NCBI GenBank assembly: GCA_025617375.2
Contig: JAMYGW020000009.1
Span: 1,426,001 to 1,490,000 of the forward strand
Direction: 5' to 3'
DNA: 64,000 nt
DNA from: Acarospora socialis
Lineage: Eukaryota; Ascomycota; Lecanoromycetes; Acarosporales; Acarosporaceae
The notes beneath the pieces are model-generated. The model searched no databases and had not been told where the DNA came from. It saw nothing but the letters and a program-made list of their open reading frames with translations. The position numbers were made by a program, and so were the translations under genes. Shown piece after piece: positions 1-11,975 of this stretch (within the stretch, counting starts at the first letter, position 1; each line of letters starts with the position of its first letter).

Positions 1-422
1 CGCTGTCAGGCCAGGTCTTCGTCGTGTGCGCGAGCAACTACATCGACGACACCTGTCTCCAGTGGATGGAGAACAACCTCGGCCCGCAGGATCTGGTCAA
101 ACGAGGCGGCGGCTGGAGTGCCGTCATCCATCCGTTCTGTGTCTTTCTCGCCGGCCCGCACACAGGCGAGGAAGAGAAACTCGTCACGGCGGACATCGAT
201 CTCGCGCAGCTGGCGGCCGTCAAGGTGTGGGTCGATGCCGCGGGACATTATAAACGGCCGGAGGTGTTGCGGTTTGGCGTTGATCGCAAGCCGGTCTGGG
301 ACGACGATCGGCGAATTGCTGGCGGAGGTGGTTCAGCTGGAGCAGACGCGGTCGAGGAGGCAATTGAGGGCGGGGAGGCGTCCGGTCATGAAATTGGAGA
401 CGTTAGGGGTGGCCAGGCGTGA
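1..422 (+). CDS. Nitrilase, C-terminal part (gene runs off the left edge)
   Basis: The reading frame is open from base 3 to the TGA at 420-422, so only about the last 139 residues are present. The stretch CASNYIDDTCLQWMENNLG followed by GGGWSAVIHPFCVFLAGPHT and then VKVWVDAAGHYKRPE is typical of the C-terminal third of fungal/bacterial carbon-nitrogen hydrolases of the aliphatic nitrilase type, which turn nitriles into carboxylic acids and ammonia. The Glu-Lys-Cys catalytic residues lie upstream of the window and cannot be checked. The tail after VWDDD is low in complexity (Gly, Ala, Glu) and unconserved. Cyanide hydratase is the closest alternative and cannot be excluded from this fragment. 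Confidence 0.85.
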   Translation, partial: LSGQVFVVCASNYIDDTCLQWMENNLGPQDLVKRGGGWSAVIHPFCVFLAGPHTGEEEKLVTADIDLAQLAAVKVWVDAAGHYKRPEVLRFGVDRKPVWDDDRRIAGGGGSAGADAVEEAIEGGEASGHEIGDVRGGQA

Positions 423-2186
423 TGTGCACATCTACGAATGAACGTACTAAGAGAGATACTGTTCATATTTCTGTTGTGGTCTCGTGATCTTGATGTACCT
501 TCGCTGAGCTATCGTCTGAGCCAAGAGCTATCAGACGAAGATCTGAACATGTCACAGAAAAATCGCCTCCAGCCCTAGGTATATACGTTCCCAGGCCAGC
601 AGTGCAAGACACCAAGAACCACATTGAACCCCAAGGCCCGCACAGCCCCTGCCAACGCCCGCGTGGAAAGCATCCTTGCTGAAACCCTTTCCAAGAGCGA
701 TCCGACCTAACAAACAATCCCTTACAGCACACTTATGTACTCCAAATGAGAGCCAGCGAAGGAGGTTCTATGCCCACTCCTCACGTACTCGTACCTACGT
801 GTAGATGAATATATGTAGTTTGAGCGCCTTGACCTCTTGGTACTTTGCTGCGCTGGTGTTCTTTTAGTCGACCTGCTCCCACAATGCTCTCTCTTGCTCC
901 CTCGATGCTTGCATTTTGCTGCCTACATTTCAGACCCAGGCGGACGTTTCTGGCTCTCCCGCCGCCTGCCTCGGGAACTAGTATTTAGTGTCCGGACGTA
1001 CTGTAAGGGGCTCCTATATAGGACCAGGATATATGATAAGAAGTTGATTTCTCAGGAGTTAGATGTTTGCCCAACTGTATCCTCATAAGATGTATAAATC
1101 TAAGGTTCGTGATAATTGATATCGCTGACGCTTATGATACGTCCGGACACTCAATACTAGTTCCTTCGTAGACGACAGCTACATCGTACATAAGCATGGA
1201 GGCATTGTTGGCCTTCGTAATGGCTTGGAGCCATATTTGCCCCGTCCTCTTTCCACTAACCTATGCCTGTCCTGTGCCTGTTCCTTTCCTTCTCTCTCTC
1301 TCTCTCCTCCTCACATTCGTCCTGCTAGATCGATGTACGACTAATCTATTCTACTCCTCTCATCTGGTTGTCAAATTCCACTCACCTGCCCTTCTCTCTA
1401 ATCACATAATCTCCTCCCATTCAGTTTATCGACTCGGTTTCTTTATGGACCCTAAGATTCCTTTCTTTCCTCAGTCTACCATGAAGAGAAGGACTGCCGC
1501 ACAGTTCTTTGGTGACGGAGCAACGAATCGTCAGGAATTGCTGTTCAAAACCAAAGATCAAGCTATGTTCCTGCAGTAAGGCTTGGCCGCTGCTGCTGAT
1601 AGACAAGAGTCTACAGCTGCAAAATGGCGTCATTCTGCGTGGTTATATAGCACTACGCATTCTGAGGTTACTCGGGCCAAAATCTATACTAGATCTTGGC
1701 CTCAGCGACATCAATCTTCAGTGTCATGACCTACGATAGGTAAAAATCACTTGGATTGGTTCTCAAGAGGAGTGACAGAGTGTCACGAAGCAACCCATTT
1801 AGTTGTCTCCAGATAGTAAATCAGAACAATGCGAGCTGGAAAACATGAGCCGGTCTGTGACACAGCGCGGTGCCGCCAGCCTGGGAACCACACACAAAGC
1901 GCCTTTGCACATGCACGAGGCAACCACAATTGGCGGCTGAATCTGTTCTGACGCGCTCGATTGACCTAAGCAAGGCTAAGCGCTGCTGCACAGGGGCAGA
2001 ATGTTTTGTCTTGAGGCTGAGAAGCTGAGGAAAGAAGGCAGAAGAGTGGGGCGGAAATAAGCAAGACATGTAACCTTCATGCAAGACGATCTCCATTTAG
2101 CTGAATCGTGAGATGCTAAAGGAGCTGTATGCCCACTTAACAGACTGAGTGTTCTGCATCCTCTTTACTCGAGGCCGAAGTACACC
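423..2186. other. Intergenic, no supported gene
   Basis: Only short open frames without recognisable domains occur here. A 127-residue frame at 1196-1579 is hydrophobic but matches nothing I know. There is a CT-rich run near 1291-1314 and one copy of the TACTCGTA octamer at 786-793. Confidence 0.6.
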
Positions 2187-4274
2187 ATGGATGAGAGCGA
2201 CAGACTGTCCACGGCCGCCATTGCGATTGCGCTCATCGCTCTGATTATTCCTTTCGGACAATTCATTCAGCAATTGCTAGGAACAGCTGATGGATACCGA
2301 AGATGCAAGAGGTCTGTTATTGGTCCATGGTCGAAGCTGACACATCGCCATTGGCTGTGGTCCGAGTTCAGATACGAGACTCTCTACACAACGCCAGAGA
2401 TCGCTCTAGTTTCATGGGATGATGTTTCAGACTTGAAAGACATGCTTGTTAGGTCACTCAGGCTGGGCATGGTGGAGCCTATTGTTCGAAACGTTGGACT
2501 TGTCCACGGTCTTGAACGCGATGAAAGAACCCTAGGCCGAGAATATAGGAAGTCCTTCTGGGCTTACCTCATTTCTCTCTGGTCCAACCTGACCTATAAT
2601 TTAACTTCTAAGCGGAAGAAGCAGGCGAAGGTAGACGAGGCTGAGAAGGGACAACTCGGCGTCCTGACACAGCTACCACATATGAATCAAATACGCGAGA
2701 GGCAAATTCGGAAGGCCTCCGAAGCTGTGGAAGAAACCGTTTGCGCGGGAGACGACCAGTCGGCGGACCAAGAACTACTGGTGAACTGGGTTCCCTTCTT
2801 GAAAGCGCTGCATCAGGACCATGTTCAGCAGTGGCCAGGCGAATGCAAATGCTCTCCCGAAACTGACCAGAAAAAAGAGTGGATTGCTACGTGGAAACGG
2901 TTTTTCTTAATATACACGAGTATTCCAAATCAAAGTATGCCCGATCGAAGTATGCCCATGCTCTTCCTTCGTGAGCGCAGCTGGGATTTCATGCCACCGG
3001 ACGTGGTACGGCCTGTCGCGTCGATCCAAGTCTGAGCGCTGATTATATTAGCCGCGAGGCTCGGAATGCAATGGAGTGGCCTGGATCTGAAGACTGAAGG
3101 TGGAATGAGCGCGCAGGGTAACAGTTTTTACCTCACTTCGGTGTCTCTTCGTGGTCTCGGAACCGTATTGCAGTTTGGTTCGGATGGCCACACAACTCGA
3201 AAGCTGGGGTACATCCAGAGCATAGCAGCGGACAAGCTCTTGTGCGGCATTCTGCCCGGCTGTGGCGACCTTTGCCCAGAGGTCAAGATCGTTGGAGATG
3301 ACCGCACGCAGTCTCTTATCGGCAATCTTTTCGAAGTGCTGGGTCTTCCCGAGGATGTTCGTCAGGTCCTCGCAAATCGGGAATTTCGGAACCGGCTGGG
3401 GCTTAGGCAGAACGTCTACAAACGGATGGTAGCCAACGACGCCATGATTTTATTCTGTCCTTTCTTGCCTAAAGAAATGTGCACAAGCGTGTACTGTTAC
3501 TTCTACGCGTTGGCTGGACAGAACCAGATGTCCACGTTTCATCTGTGGGAGGCGAGACGAGCTTTGCTTGTACAACTTCGAAAGCGCATTGAGGATCTGA
3601 AAGAGCTGCCAAAAGATTACAGATTGAGATATGTCGAGAAGTGTCTAGGGCAATTGGAGAAGGAATACCTGGCTGATTTCTACTCAAGGCACAATGCTTC
3701 GCTCATCCTTTTCGGACCTGACGAGGAACGGGGCGCATTCAAGGAAGGCGGTCTAACAAGACTTAGAGAAAAACGCGGAGAATTCCTGAGTTGTTTGCGT
3801 GGAATGTTCGAAGAGACGCAGACATTTTTTGACAACTTGCAGTCTAGCAGACTGCCAGACTCTGATGATGCTGGCAATCTTGCCGAAAAGAGCCCCGAGC
3901 ACCGCATCAAATACGTTGATCTCGTCAGCGCCAATATCGAGCTGTGCTACTTCGCTGGGCAGGAGGCCAGGAAACGTTGGGAGTCAGGAAACGCCAAACA
4001 TGTGCCCGATTTTGGCGTTCGACCTTGGGAAGGCTTCCTTGAATGTTACGAGGCCGCCTCCTGCTATGTGGAGTTCCTCGACCACGATGAGCATGGGCTT
4101 TTCGCCAGCTTGCGCAGGAAGGGATGCAAGATGGAGAATCTGGAGATGGAAGAGGCGTGGTGGATGCTTATGCTCCGTGGTATCGTGTGGGACATGTCAT
4201 GCAACTGCCAGAACCCTGGCGCGCCTATACCTTCAAGCTTTTATGACAATCAACGGCCTGTGTGGATGATGTGA
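2187..4274 (+). pseudogene. Modin-like protein, interrupted by one in-frame TGA
   Basis: The frame opens at ATG 2187 with an N-terminal hydrophobic helix (TAAIAIALIALIIPFGQFIQ) followed by GYRRCKRSVIGPWSKLT, the hallmark of the fungal 'modin' family known from Podospora. The rest of the family follows in the same frame: SWDFMPPDVVRPVASIQV up to 3032, then LGMQWSGLDLKTEGG from 3063, ending in SSFYDNQRPVWMM at 4274. A single TGA at 3033-3035 splits it into 282 and 402 residues. The stop falls inside a conserved block where relatives have V-G-D, so a Gly codon seems to have become TGA. Both sides keep the same frame. I tried GT..AG pairs around the stop; the only plausible one (3006-3051) shifts the frame. 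The alternative to a dead gene is a recent null allele or a base-call error. The function of the family is not established. Confidence 0.75.
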
Positions 4275-5953
4275 TAGATGCTTGGGAAGATAAACCTGGA
4301 AGCGGTCGAGGGACATGAACGAGCATTCATATTGTCCATGCGTACTGGTATTATTAGCTGCTATAAGAATTTACTTAGTTGGCTTACGCATCGTGGCGAG
4401 TCTCATCGCAAGGGTTATTTCTATAGATTAGTGAGAAGGCAGGGCTATGATAAGGTGGACAATCAAAGAACTTGAGAGATCTATAAGATGTCCTGTCCGA
4501 CTTGTCATTGTATAGAAAATCAGGCCCAGTGTTACTTCACTGACTAATCATTAAACACATGGGATATTTGGAGTTTCATCAACCAAATCAAGGTATTGCT
4601 GTTCCGCGCACAGGTATTTTGCGTGCAATCTGATCAAGGCTATGACCTATGAGGCAGCATAATGTCAGTGTCCAGCCACCGCAGAGAAACATGATGAAAA
4701 GTCGTTCATGACTTTCAAGATAATCCATTGCTATGCAGAAAGAATGACAAATATGAGCAACCAGCGGTGACTTGTCAAGACTAACTGCATACAACTGATG
4801 ATGATATCGCAACCTCCAATTATATAAGCCCTACACAAGTGCTTCATAGCTAGAGTAATGAGAAAACATCTGGAGAGGTACAGATATTCGTACCGTCCAA
4901 TATCTTAGCTCCGTAGTTCCTGTACGAGTACATAATCTCCACAACACGTAGACGTGTTCGATGCTGTGTTCAAGCACCAGAAGGCTCTGTCTCAGGCACC
5001 AGAGCGCCGTGTCCAGGCACTAGCAGGTTGATCGAAACAGTGCAGCTGTACTGTAACTGAGCAACAGGGGAGCCGATCCTGGCGGCCGCCAGAGATTCGG
5101 GCTCGGCTCCCTCGCTGCTCCGTAACTACTCCCCCGTACTCCCTCGATGCGCCCCCATGCTCCCTTCACGTTCCCATCAGAGGACGTATCCGGTATCCTC
5201 AGAATCCTAAATTCGGGGTGCATGCTATGGTATAAAACACATATATCCACATACAGGCTGGGTAGAGTCGAATTTCCACATTCATGTCACGAAGAAACAG
5301 AAACTGTAATCACACCTCAGGCAGAGAACCCCCATGACGGCGGTGTGAATGGCCCGTCTGATCTCGCCAGGTATTCTAACTCTATAGGTTCCTGTTAAAC
5401 AAAGTCCGGCCAAGCCCGCAACAGGCCAGCCAGCAACAGGCAAGCCAACATCAGCAGGACTGGTGGTGCTCGTAGGGCCGCGGATTGCGTGGGCGGGATA
5501 CTGTATGAGCATCTTCCGCCGATGAGTGCGAAGTAACACTAAGGACTTCTAGTACACTACTTACTTAGTAAAATTACTTCTCTCATAAGAGGGGGTCACA
5601 TGCATGTCACCAAGGTAAGGACATATCAGGTAAGGTAGAAAGCAAAGACTCCATTGCTACGAATACGGATAGGGTAGGGGTACAGGATGCAGTAAGAATG
5701 ACTGGTATCAGCGACGGCAGTGACAGCGGTCAGCGACTCCAGCAGCAGTACTGCAAGCGAGATGGAGGAGGTAAACGCCCAGCAACCGACCAGCATGACC
5801 AAGAATAAAAGAATCGCCATTACTTCACGGGAACAACAACAAGAACGCCAACTGTCACGCCCTCGTCCACCGTGCCCTGGAACTGACGGACTCGAAAACT
5901 ACCAACCAACTGATAGGAGCAAAGTAGACAAAGGAAGAAGGAAAGGGAGGAAA

Positions 5954-5997
5954 GCTCAACCCGTAGACATGCACACCGAAGTCAGTCGATACGGGGA
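5954..5997 (+). repeat. Direct repeat copy 1 (about 43 bases)
   Basis: Shares an identical 20-base core (ACACCGAAGTCAGTCGATAC) and a similar flank with 6146-6187, offset by 192 bases. The two copies differ by a few substitutions and a 2-base gap. The DNA between them is not repeated. Confidence 0.85.
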
Positions 5998-6145
5998 TCT
6001 TTCCTCCTTTCCTCTTTCACATACGTTTCCGTCCTTTCAAGAATCTCCTCCAACGCTCTCACGATGCCAGAGCGCAGCACCAATGTGGAGTCGACAGCCG
6101 GGAGCTCGGCCATGCAAGACCTCTGCGACGGGCCTAAACGCCGAC

Positions 6146-6187
6146 GCTCAACCTGTAGACATACACCGAAGTCAGTCGATACAGGGA
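6146..6187 (+). repeat. Direct repeat copy 2 (about 42 bases)
   Basis: Partner of 5954-5997 in the same orientation. It carries transitions relative to copy 1 (for example CCCGTAG to CCTGTAG and ACGGGG to ACAGGG). Confidence 0.85.
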
Positions 6188-6440
6188 GCGCGGTGCTAGG
6201 ACCGCCAGCGAGGGGGGATGGATGAGCTAGATTCGGGTGGTTGATGTCGACGATTGTAAAGGATGAAAGGTAGCGTGGGGTGCAAGTTGAGGAGATACCA
6301 TGGCTGGTGATAGGCTAGTAACTGAGGCTGCCGTGAGGTGACAATAGTTGTTGAGAATGCATCGGCCAGTGATAGTGAGAAAGAGTGACACCTGATAACA
6401 ATACCCCGTCATGATGTGGTTGACTGTGAGGCGAGGTGGT

Positions 6441-7794
6441 TTAAGCAATCAAGGCATCATCAGCCTTCTCCTCCGTGATGAGGGCAGTGACACTCTCTTG
6501 AAGTGGCATTGCGCTTGCCCCCTTCTCCTCGGTGTCAACCTCGTCACCCTTGGCGCTCTCGCTTTCCCAGATTTCAATTTCGGGCTGTTGCTCTTGCTCG
6601 GCGAGAAGGTTAAGAACATTGACAGGAGTGAGAGTCTTCTTCGACTCCTCAACCTGGGCCAAGAAGTCTTTCCAGCCGTTTTGTTTCTGTGGCGTGGTCG
6701 TGACAGGTGGCAAGGTCGGCTCAGCCGTTGTCTTGATCTCCACCGGAGTAGATACGGTGGCCAACTTGTCGTGTGACTTCTCAGCCGGAACAATGACGTA
6801 GGAAGACGCGTCGCATCCGTCGGCGTAAAAGTCCTTGGCATTGAGTTCGCCCATGGGCATGCGAGACTCGTCGATCATCTCATCACGTCGGTCAGATCGA
6901 CGCGACGGCGTAGGAGCGACGGTACCGTTGATGGAAGAGGATGCCATCGGTCCGTCGACGGGTGGGATGTTTTCTTTTCCTCGATCATCCTTGGCCGCTC
7001 GGCGACTCTCGTCATCAGAGATATCAAGCGTGCAGGTCGAGTGTTGCATCAGATTGCTCATCTCATCTTCCTCCGTGTCTTGGTAGATGTCGAACATCCA
7101 ACCCCTCGGTGTAGCGTCTTCGAGAGTAGGCACATAGACCTCCTTCCTCTGAGTGGTGTTGTAGGATGGAATGGTGCCACTCAGAGCAGCGTCGATGCTG
7201 AAAGGAGCAGCATCTCGAGTCCGAGCTCCGGAGAAGGAAGGTGGTTCAATCCGAGTAAACGGTGAAGATGCAGTACGGCGACGTGAGAGAATGCCGACAC
7301 GTTTGCTCTTCGGGGATCGACCAGCCACAGCAGGAGCCGTGGACGGGGTTGCTGTTCTCTTTCGCTGTCCCAAAGGCGACGATGGTGTGTCAAGGCGGAC
7401 GGAAGGTTTATTGAAATTGGTGATTGGAGTTGCCGCCCCGGTCAACACGAACTGAGGTGTTTTCGCCGGCTTGATGGGAAGACCTTCGAAGTTCTTGGCC
7501 TTCTTGATGGACGAGCGGAAGATTTCAGGATCGACATTCTCCGTGTCATTGTCAGAAAAGTCCGTAGACGGAGAGTAACGTCGCTTTACTGGCGAGGCGA
7601 GGGTGGTGGGAAGAGCTGGGATAGGTTAGCATAGGTGATGATACGATCATCATAACCTGCTATTAAGTATGGCAGTGTCAATGCATTGGTAAAGACATAC
7701 CATTTTGACGGTTTTTCGTATTCGTGAGATTTCTCAATCGAGAATTGTCAACAAAGCCAAACGGCTGTCTCAATGGAGAAGACACGGCTGCCAT
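6441..7794 (-). CDS. Conserved fungal protein of unknown function, 422 aa
   Basis: Two exons read right to left: 7701-7794 and 6441-7615, joined across an 85-base intron (7616-7700, GTATGT..CCAG) in phase 1. The start ATG at 7794 gives MAAVSSPLRQPFGFVDNSRL. The spliced length is 423 codons including TAA. The protein is hydrophilic and mostly disordered, with basic patches (KRRYSPSTDFSDNDTENVD, SPKSKRVGILSRRR) that could be nuclear localisation signals. One conserved-looking block in mid protein reads PRGWMFDIYQDTEEDEMSNL and then STCTLDISDDESR. Ser/Thr-Pro motifs are frequent, which suggests phospho-regulation, but that is inference. I recognise the overall type as a conserved ascomycete orphan and cannot assign a function. 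Confidence 0.75.
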
Positions 7795-9060
7795 TGTGTT
7801 CGAAATGCTGCCTGAGGTTGAAGAATGGAGTATGAACTTGTGGTGAGAACTTCAGAGGAATAGAGGGCGCTTAGAGTAGAGAGTTGTTGGTAGAAGGAAG
7901 TTGACGTGAGCGATTTGGTGGATTTAAGCCAGCAACAACAATGTTATCTCCCTCCCAGACGTACAACACCACGTTCTAATTCACAGATTGATCGAGTAGT
8001 GAAGGTAGAAGTGTTGTCGTCGAGATGGAAAATAATGTGTTAGAAGCGTCCGGTTGAAGCCTGAGGAAGAAAGAAGGAAGCAGGAGGAGGAGTGGGAGCG
8101 GCGACGTGTATATTCGCTGTTCTCCTTCCGCAGTGCAGGTGCCGCACAAACTAGGGGAGTCTCTCCAAGCAAGGAATTGTGCAGATCTCAGAACAGGAGC
8201 TGTCGGAGAGACACGTTCAACTTGCGAGAAACTCGACGATTGTAGGGAGTGACGGTTCTAGGCTACTGCAGGCAAGCACTGTGGGGGCAAAGCAGCAAGC
8301 ACCAAGCAGCGCGTCAAGAGCGTGTGTTGATGGTACCCAGTTAGAAAACACAGCGACGCGATGGGCGATGCACAAATCTCTTAGCCTTGTATAAGCCGGG
8401 TGCTATGCTATACTATTTTATGCTATGTTTAACATACGGTAATGCTGTACCGTGCTGCGCAACAACACCATCAGTGTCAATGCATTGTTCACTGAGCCTG
8501 TCGATTGGTAGAGAGTAACTTTGACAGCACGGAGTTAAGGATCCAAGTGTGTTAGAGGAAGGAGGACCCGAGCGGTAACTTCAAGGAGGGTACGCGTTCT
8601 CGAAAGGTACTTGAGGCGCGCTCTGAACGCGACTATAAATTGGACACGGTCCCCCCTCCGTGTACTTGTGCGTAGGAGGGTACCTCTTCAGTTCAGAGTT
8701 CCTGTACACTTCCGTTAGTCTGCCTGACCTTCTAAAATGGTTGCCTGAACGCATCGAACGGGTTAAAGTAGGCGTTGTGCGCAGGGGAGAGCCAGGAGAG
8801 CTGCATGGGGCACTGCAGCTCTCCACATCCAATCGCTCTGATGTCACAGCCGAGTCGAAGACAGCTCTGATACTTGAACCGCCAGCGTCAACTCTCATGG
8901 CTTGTACTCTTGGGTAGTATCTTCACAGCTATACCCCAACTGCTACTCACCCTGAAGAGTAGCAGCTATTGATCCTTATGCAATAATGTCGGCTGTCGAA
9001 GGCGTTGTGCAGTCATAAAATAGTATTGGTTCTAGACCACTCACATCCAGAACATTTACG
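7795..9060. other. Intergenic (divergent promoters), nothing recognised
   Basis: Lies between the 5' end of the leftward gene at 6441-7794 and the rightward ribokinase. Frames at 8581-8917 on both strands overlap each other and show no domain. No RNA gene was seen. Confidence 0.55.
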
Positions 9061-10029
9061 ATGCCGAGACCAACGATCCTCGTCATCGGCTCTCTAAACA
9101 CAGATCTCATCACACGGACCTCTCGAATCCCAGCGCCTGGAGAAACACTGACCTCGCTATCCTTCGACACCGGCTCCGGAGGCAAAGGAGCCAACCAAGC
9201 CGTCGCCTGTGCCCGACTCTCCCGTCGCAAAGATGCAGTCGAACGGGGAGACGTCTCGGTGCGTATGGTCGGTGCCGTGGGCGATGACATCTTCGGCCAT
9301 GATCTTCTCGCAGGATTATCAAAAGATGGCGTTGATACGAACGGCGTCAAGGTCAAGAAAGGGGAGAAAACAGGCGTGTCCACCATCATAGTTGAGGAAA
9401 AGACAGGGGAGAATCGTATCCTATTCTCACCTAATGCCAATTATACACTCAAACCGGAGGAATTTACGTCATTGCCCGAACCTTTACCGGACGTCATCGT
9501 GGTACAGCTAGAGGTACCATTGGACACCGTCCTGCAGATTTTGAAAACAGCGCATGACAAGAAGATCCAAGTAATCTTCAACCCTGCGCCAGCCACTGTT
9601 CTGCCGGAGGAAGCTTACAGATGCATCAATCACCTCATCGTCAACGAATCCGAAGCCATGATCCTATCAGGCGACTCGTCTGGCCAATCTCTGCGCGACG
9701 GTGCGCTCAATCGTACTATAGACTACTTCAGAAACCTGGGCGTTACGTACGTCACCATCACCCTGGGATCCAGAGGCGCGTTTTACTCGAGAGGGCGTTC
9801 GCAACACGGAGAATCGTCAGCGTACGAGGCAAAGGTGGTTGATACGACAGCGGCGGGAGATACATTTGTAGGAGCGTATGCTGTTGTGGTTGCGAAACAC
9901 ATCGGGAAGGGTTCAGATAGGGGGGAGTTCAACATTGTTGAAGCGGTCCAGTTCGCCCAAAAGGCTGCTGCAAGGACAGTTGAAAGAAATGGAGCACAAG
10001 CTGCCATCCCATGGATGGATGAATTCTAG
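9061..10029 (+). CDS. RBK1: Ribokinase (PfkB family), 322 aa
   Basis: A single-exon gene. Ribokinase phosphorylates D-ribose at O5 with ATP, feeding ribose into the pentose phosphate pathway and nucleotide synthesis in the cytosol. The N-terminal strand ILVIGSLNTDLI is followed by the PfkB signature 1 region FDTGSGGKGANQAVACARL (about residues 39-57), with the diglycine hinge. Signature 2 near the C terminus, KVVDTTAAGDTFVGAY, contains the anion hole and the catalytic Asp of the A-A-G-D motif. NPAPA and NESEA in the middle are also typical. The length fits the family. ATG 9061 is the first in frame and places the first beta strand at residue 5, so the start is credible. Confidence 0.93.
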   Translation: MPRPTILVIGSLNTDLITRTSRIPAPGETLTSLSFDTGSGGKGANQAVACARLSRRKDAVERGDVSVRMVGAVGDDIFGHDLLAGLSKDGVDTNGVKVKKGEKTGVSTIIVEEKTGENRILFSPNANYTLKPEEFTSLPEPLPDVIVVQLEVPLDTVLQILKTAHDKKIQVIFNPAPATVLPEEAYRCINHLIVNESEAMILSGDSSGQSLRDGALNRTIDYFRNLGVTYVTITLGSRGAFYSRGRSQHGESSAYEAKVVDTTAAGDTFVGAYAVVVAKHIGKGSDRGEFNIVEAVQFAQKAAARTVERNGAQAAIPWMDEF

Positions 10030-10294
10030 AACAGCAATATACTGCTACACAGATTCAATTATCTGCTGTATTGCTGTGACTGTTGGTAGGCCAAAATGCG
10101 GAAGCGGTCACGGATGGCAGAAACCTCGCGAGATCTTGAGATAGGTATGATGACGTTGTGACACTACGAGCTGTCAACACCACCTAATATCTGCAAAGCT
10201 ACCTACACCTTCACCCTCACAGCCATTCCGTTACACCTCCTCACTCACTCCCAAATCACCTCACCCATACAGAAATTTCTCTCCAACAACCACC
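10030..10294. promoter_or_regulatory. Short intergenic with pyrimidine-rich 5' leader
   Basis: Only 265 bases separate the ribokinase stop from the next ATG. The last 100 bases are almost free of G on the + strand (CACCTTCACC, CACTCACTCC), as is usual for a fungal core promoter and leader. It also forms the left edge of a strand-composition block described separately. Confidence 0.5.
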
Positions 10295-11060
10295 ATGTCC
10301 TCCAGCGCCCAATCCCAAGACCAAGCGCCCCCGCAACCCTACGAAATCCGCCCGGACACGCAGAAACTCACGCACAACGACTCCCACCCCTCTCAAAACG
10401 CCCCCACCGGTGTCGACTACGAGCCACACCCCGAGAACTCCATCAAAGTCTCACCCGAGCACGAGCAGATCGTCCGCCACATCACGAACCTATACAGCGG
10501 CAGCGCCAACGAGACGGACATGCGCGTGTACGCCGAGAAGGCGGTCTACGACGACCCATGGAGCTATTGCGACACGCGGTATAAGATCGCGGGGCAGTGG
10601 TACGGTGCGTAACCTCTCCGTCCTCCAGTCCTTCCCACAACCGTGTTAGACCTGGCTCTGGACCTGCAACCAGTGCCAGCAATCATCCCGACGAGAAGCA
10701 ACAGGGACCACAGGCTGACTCCCTCAACCCGGCACAGGTCTCCCGAGACTCATGGCCTCCTCCAAGACGCTCAAGACGGAAATCGTGCACGACTCGCCGA
10801 CGGAAATCATCTACAAGCAGCAGCAAGAATACACGCCGCGGCTGCTGCATTTCAGCAAGCCGGTCAACAGCCTGATCACGCTGACGCTGGATGAAAGAGG
10901 GAAGGTCAAATATCATAAGGATCAGTGGAATGAGAAGGATTATAGTCATGAGGGGTTGGGCATGGTGTTGAAGAAGCTGAATGGGGATCATTTGACGAAG
11001 ATTACGAGGCCGCCAGGGGATTTGTGAGTGTGCAGAGGGATGGAAGGGGCCAGGTGGAAG
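10200..11060. other. Strand-composition block, flip near 10860
   Basis: The + strand is C-rich on the left (10321-10380: C 27, G 11) and G-rich on the right (10921-10980: G 23, C 4). It covers the NTF2-like gene, which runs rightward. Confidence 0.75.
10295..11027 (+). CDS. NTF2-like / SnoaL-like fold small protein, 199 aa
   Basis: Two exons, 10295-10604 and 10738-11027, joined in phase 1 across an intron that starts GTGCGT and ends GGCACAG. The junction rebuilds a continuous conserved block, QWYG then LPRLMASSKTLKTEIV. The core reads VRHITNLYSGSANETDMRVY, YDDPWSYCDTRYKIAGQWYG, then YTPRLLHFSKPVNSLITLTL and KVKYHKDQWNEKDYSHEG, the pattern of cone-shaped NTF2-like domains in a family conserved across filamentous ascomycetes. 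The N-terminal 50 residues are disordered and Pro-rich. No catalytic residues can be assigned and the role is unknown; I cannot separate it from the DUF2358-type relatives by eye. Confidence 0.8.
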
Positions 11061-11975
11061 GAAGACTAGTGAGGGGCAAGGTATGGGTGGTAGTTGTAAG
11101 CTCTCCTCATGAAGCAATGGACTGCAATCTGGGATACATCGCTGGGCAATGTGTACCTACTTGTCTCTTGACAAGAAAAAGGCCTGTCGCGATCTTTGCT
11201 CTGAATGAGTTCAGATGGCAGAACGGCGCCAACCTCCACCCTACACCAACCTGACACACGACACTTTCTTCCATCATCCAAAGTGCCTTGGTGAGTTCCC
11301 AGCGCAAACTACAAATACCACTACACAATCCTACTCGATTCTCAGCCATATAAACACCAAAAAAACACCATAACCCTCTGTTCTGCAAATGGCGCTTTTG
11401 ATAGATTCAGTTCGGATCTCAGCATTGCTTCTGCCGCGTACCTTGAGCCCTATCGGTCACTTCGCGCCTTCATGAGGTGTTGTATGTGTCAGTGTGGGCT
11501 TGACTCTTCAGTAGTCTTCATACATGGTCTTCTTGATGGCGCAAAGGCTGCGGTCAGTGCTGCAGTACATGCATGCATCATTGGGCCATATCTCAAGCGC
11601 AGAAGTTGTTGGCGAGCAGAATGCTTCAGAATTGCTTGGAGTGTGCGGCGAGCGTGAAATCGACACTAGGCCTGACAACGCTGGACAGACTGTGCGGTCG
11701 TTAGATTTGTGGATCGGGAAGCATAAATTTACTTAATACACGAGTATTCAATATGTGAAGTGAGGATGTGATTCACACTGACTGCCACCATAACCGCGGT
11801 ACTACTCTGGTAATTTCGTACGTAGGATCATCGCTTGGCTATTACTACCTTATGCCTCTGCAAGCATCAACTAGGTGGCAAGAGCTTCAGGGTATTATTG
11901 GATAAAACTGGGGATTACATCTGCAGATATTGGTTGAGCCTGAAATGGCATGCTTCCTCAAGGCTTTTAGGACTG
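11028..11975. other. Intergenic between convergent genes, nothing recognised
   Basis: Holds the 3' regions of the NTF2-like gene (from the left) and UreG (from the right). Short open frames lack domains or Met starts in good context. Confidence 0.55.

Larger units (their letters stand above)
4275..6440. other. Intergenic, no supported gene; contains a spaced direct repeat
   Basis: Short frames only, none with a recognisable domain. A 159-residue frame at 5720-6199 is low in complexity and runs through two copies of a roughly 43-base direct repeat (listed separately), so I do not call it a gene. One TACGAGTA octamer lies at 4923-4930. The segment 5560-5640 is rich in GGTAAGG-like motifs. Confidence 0.6.

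Noticed and set aside
1196-1579. Hydrophobic 127-residue frame
   Set aside because: No recognisable family, CT-rich simple sequence, no splice partner.
3006-3051. Intron removing the TGA of the modin-like gene
   Set aside because: 46 bases is not a multiple of three, so the downstream family frame would be lost.
5720-6199. 159-residue frame
   Set aside because: Runs through noncoding direct repeats and has no domain.
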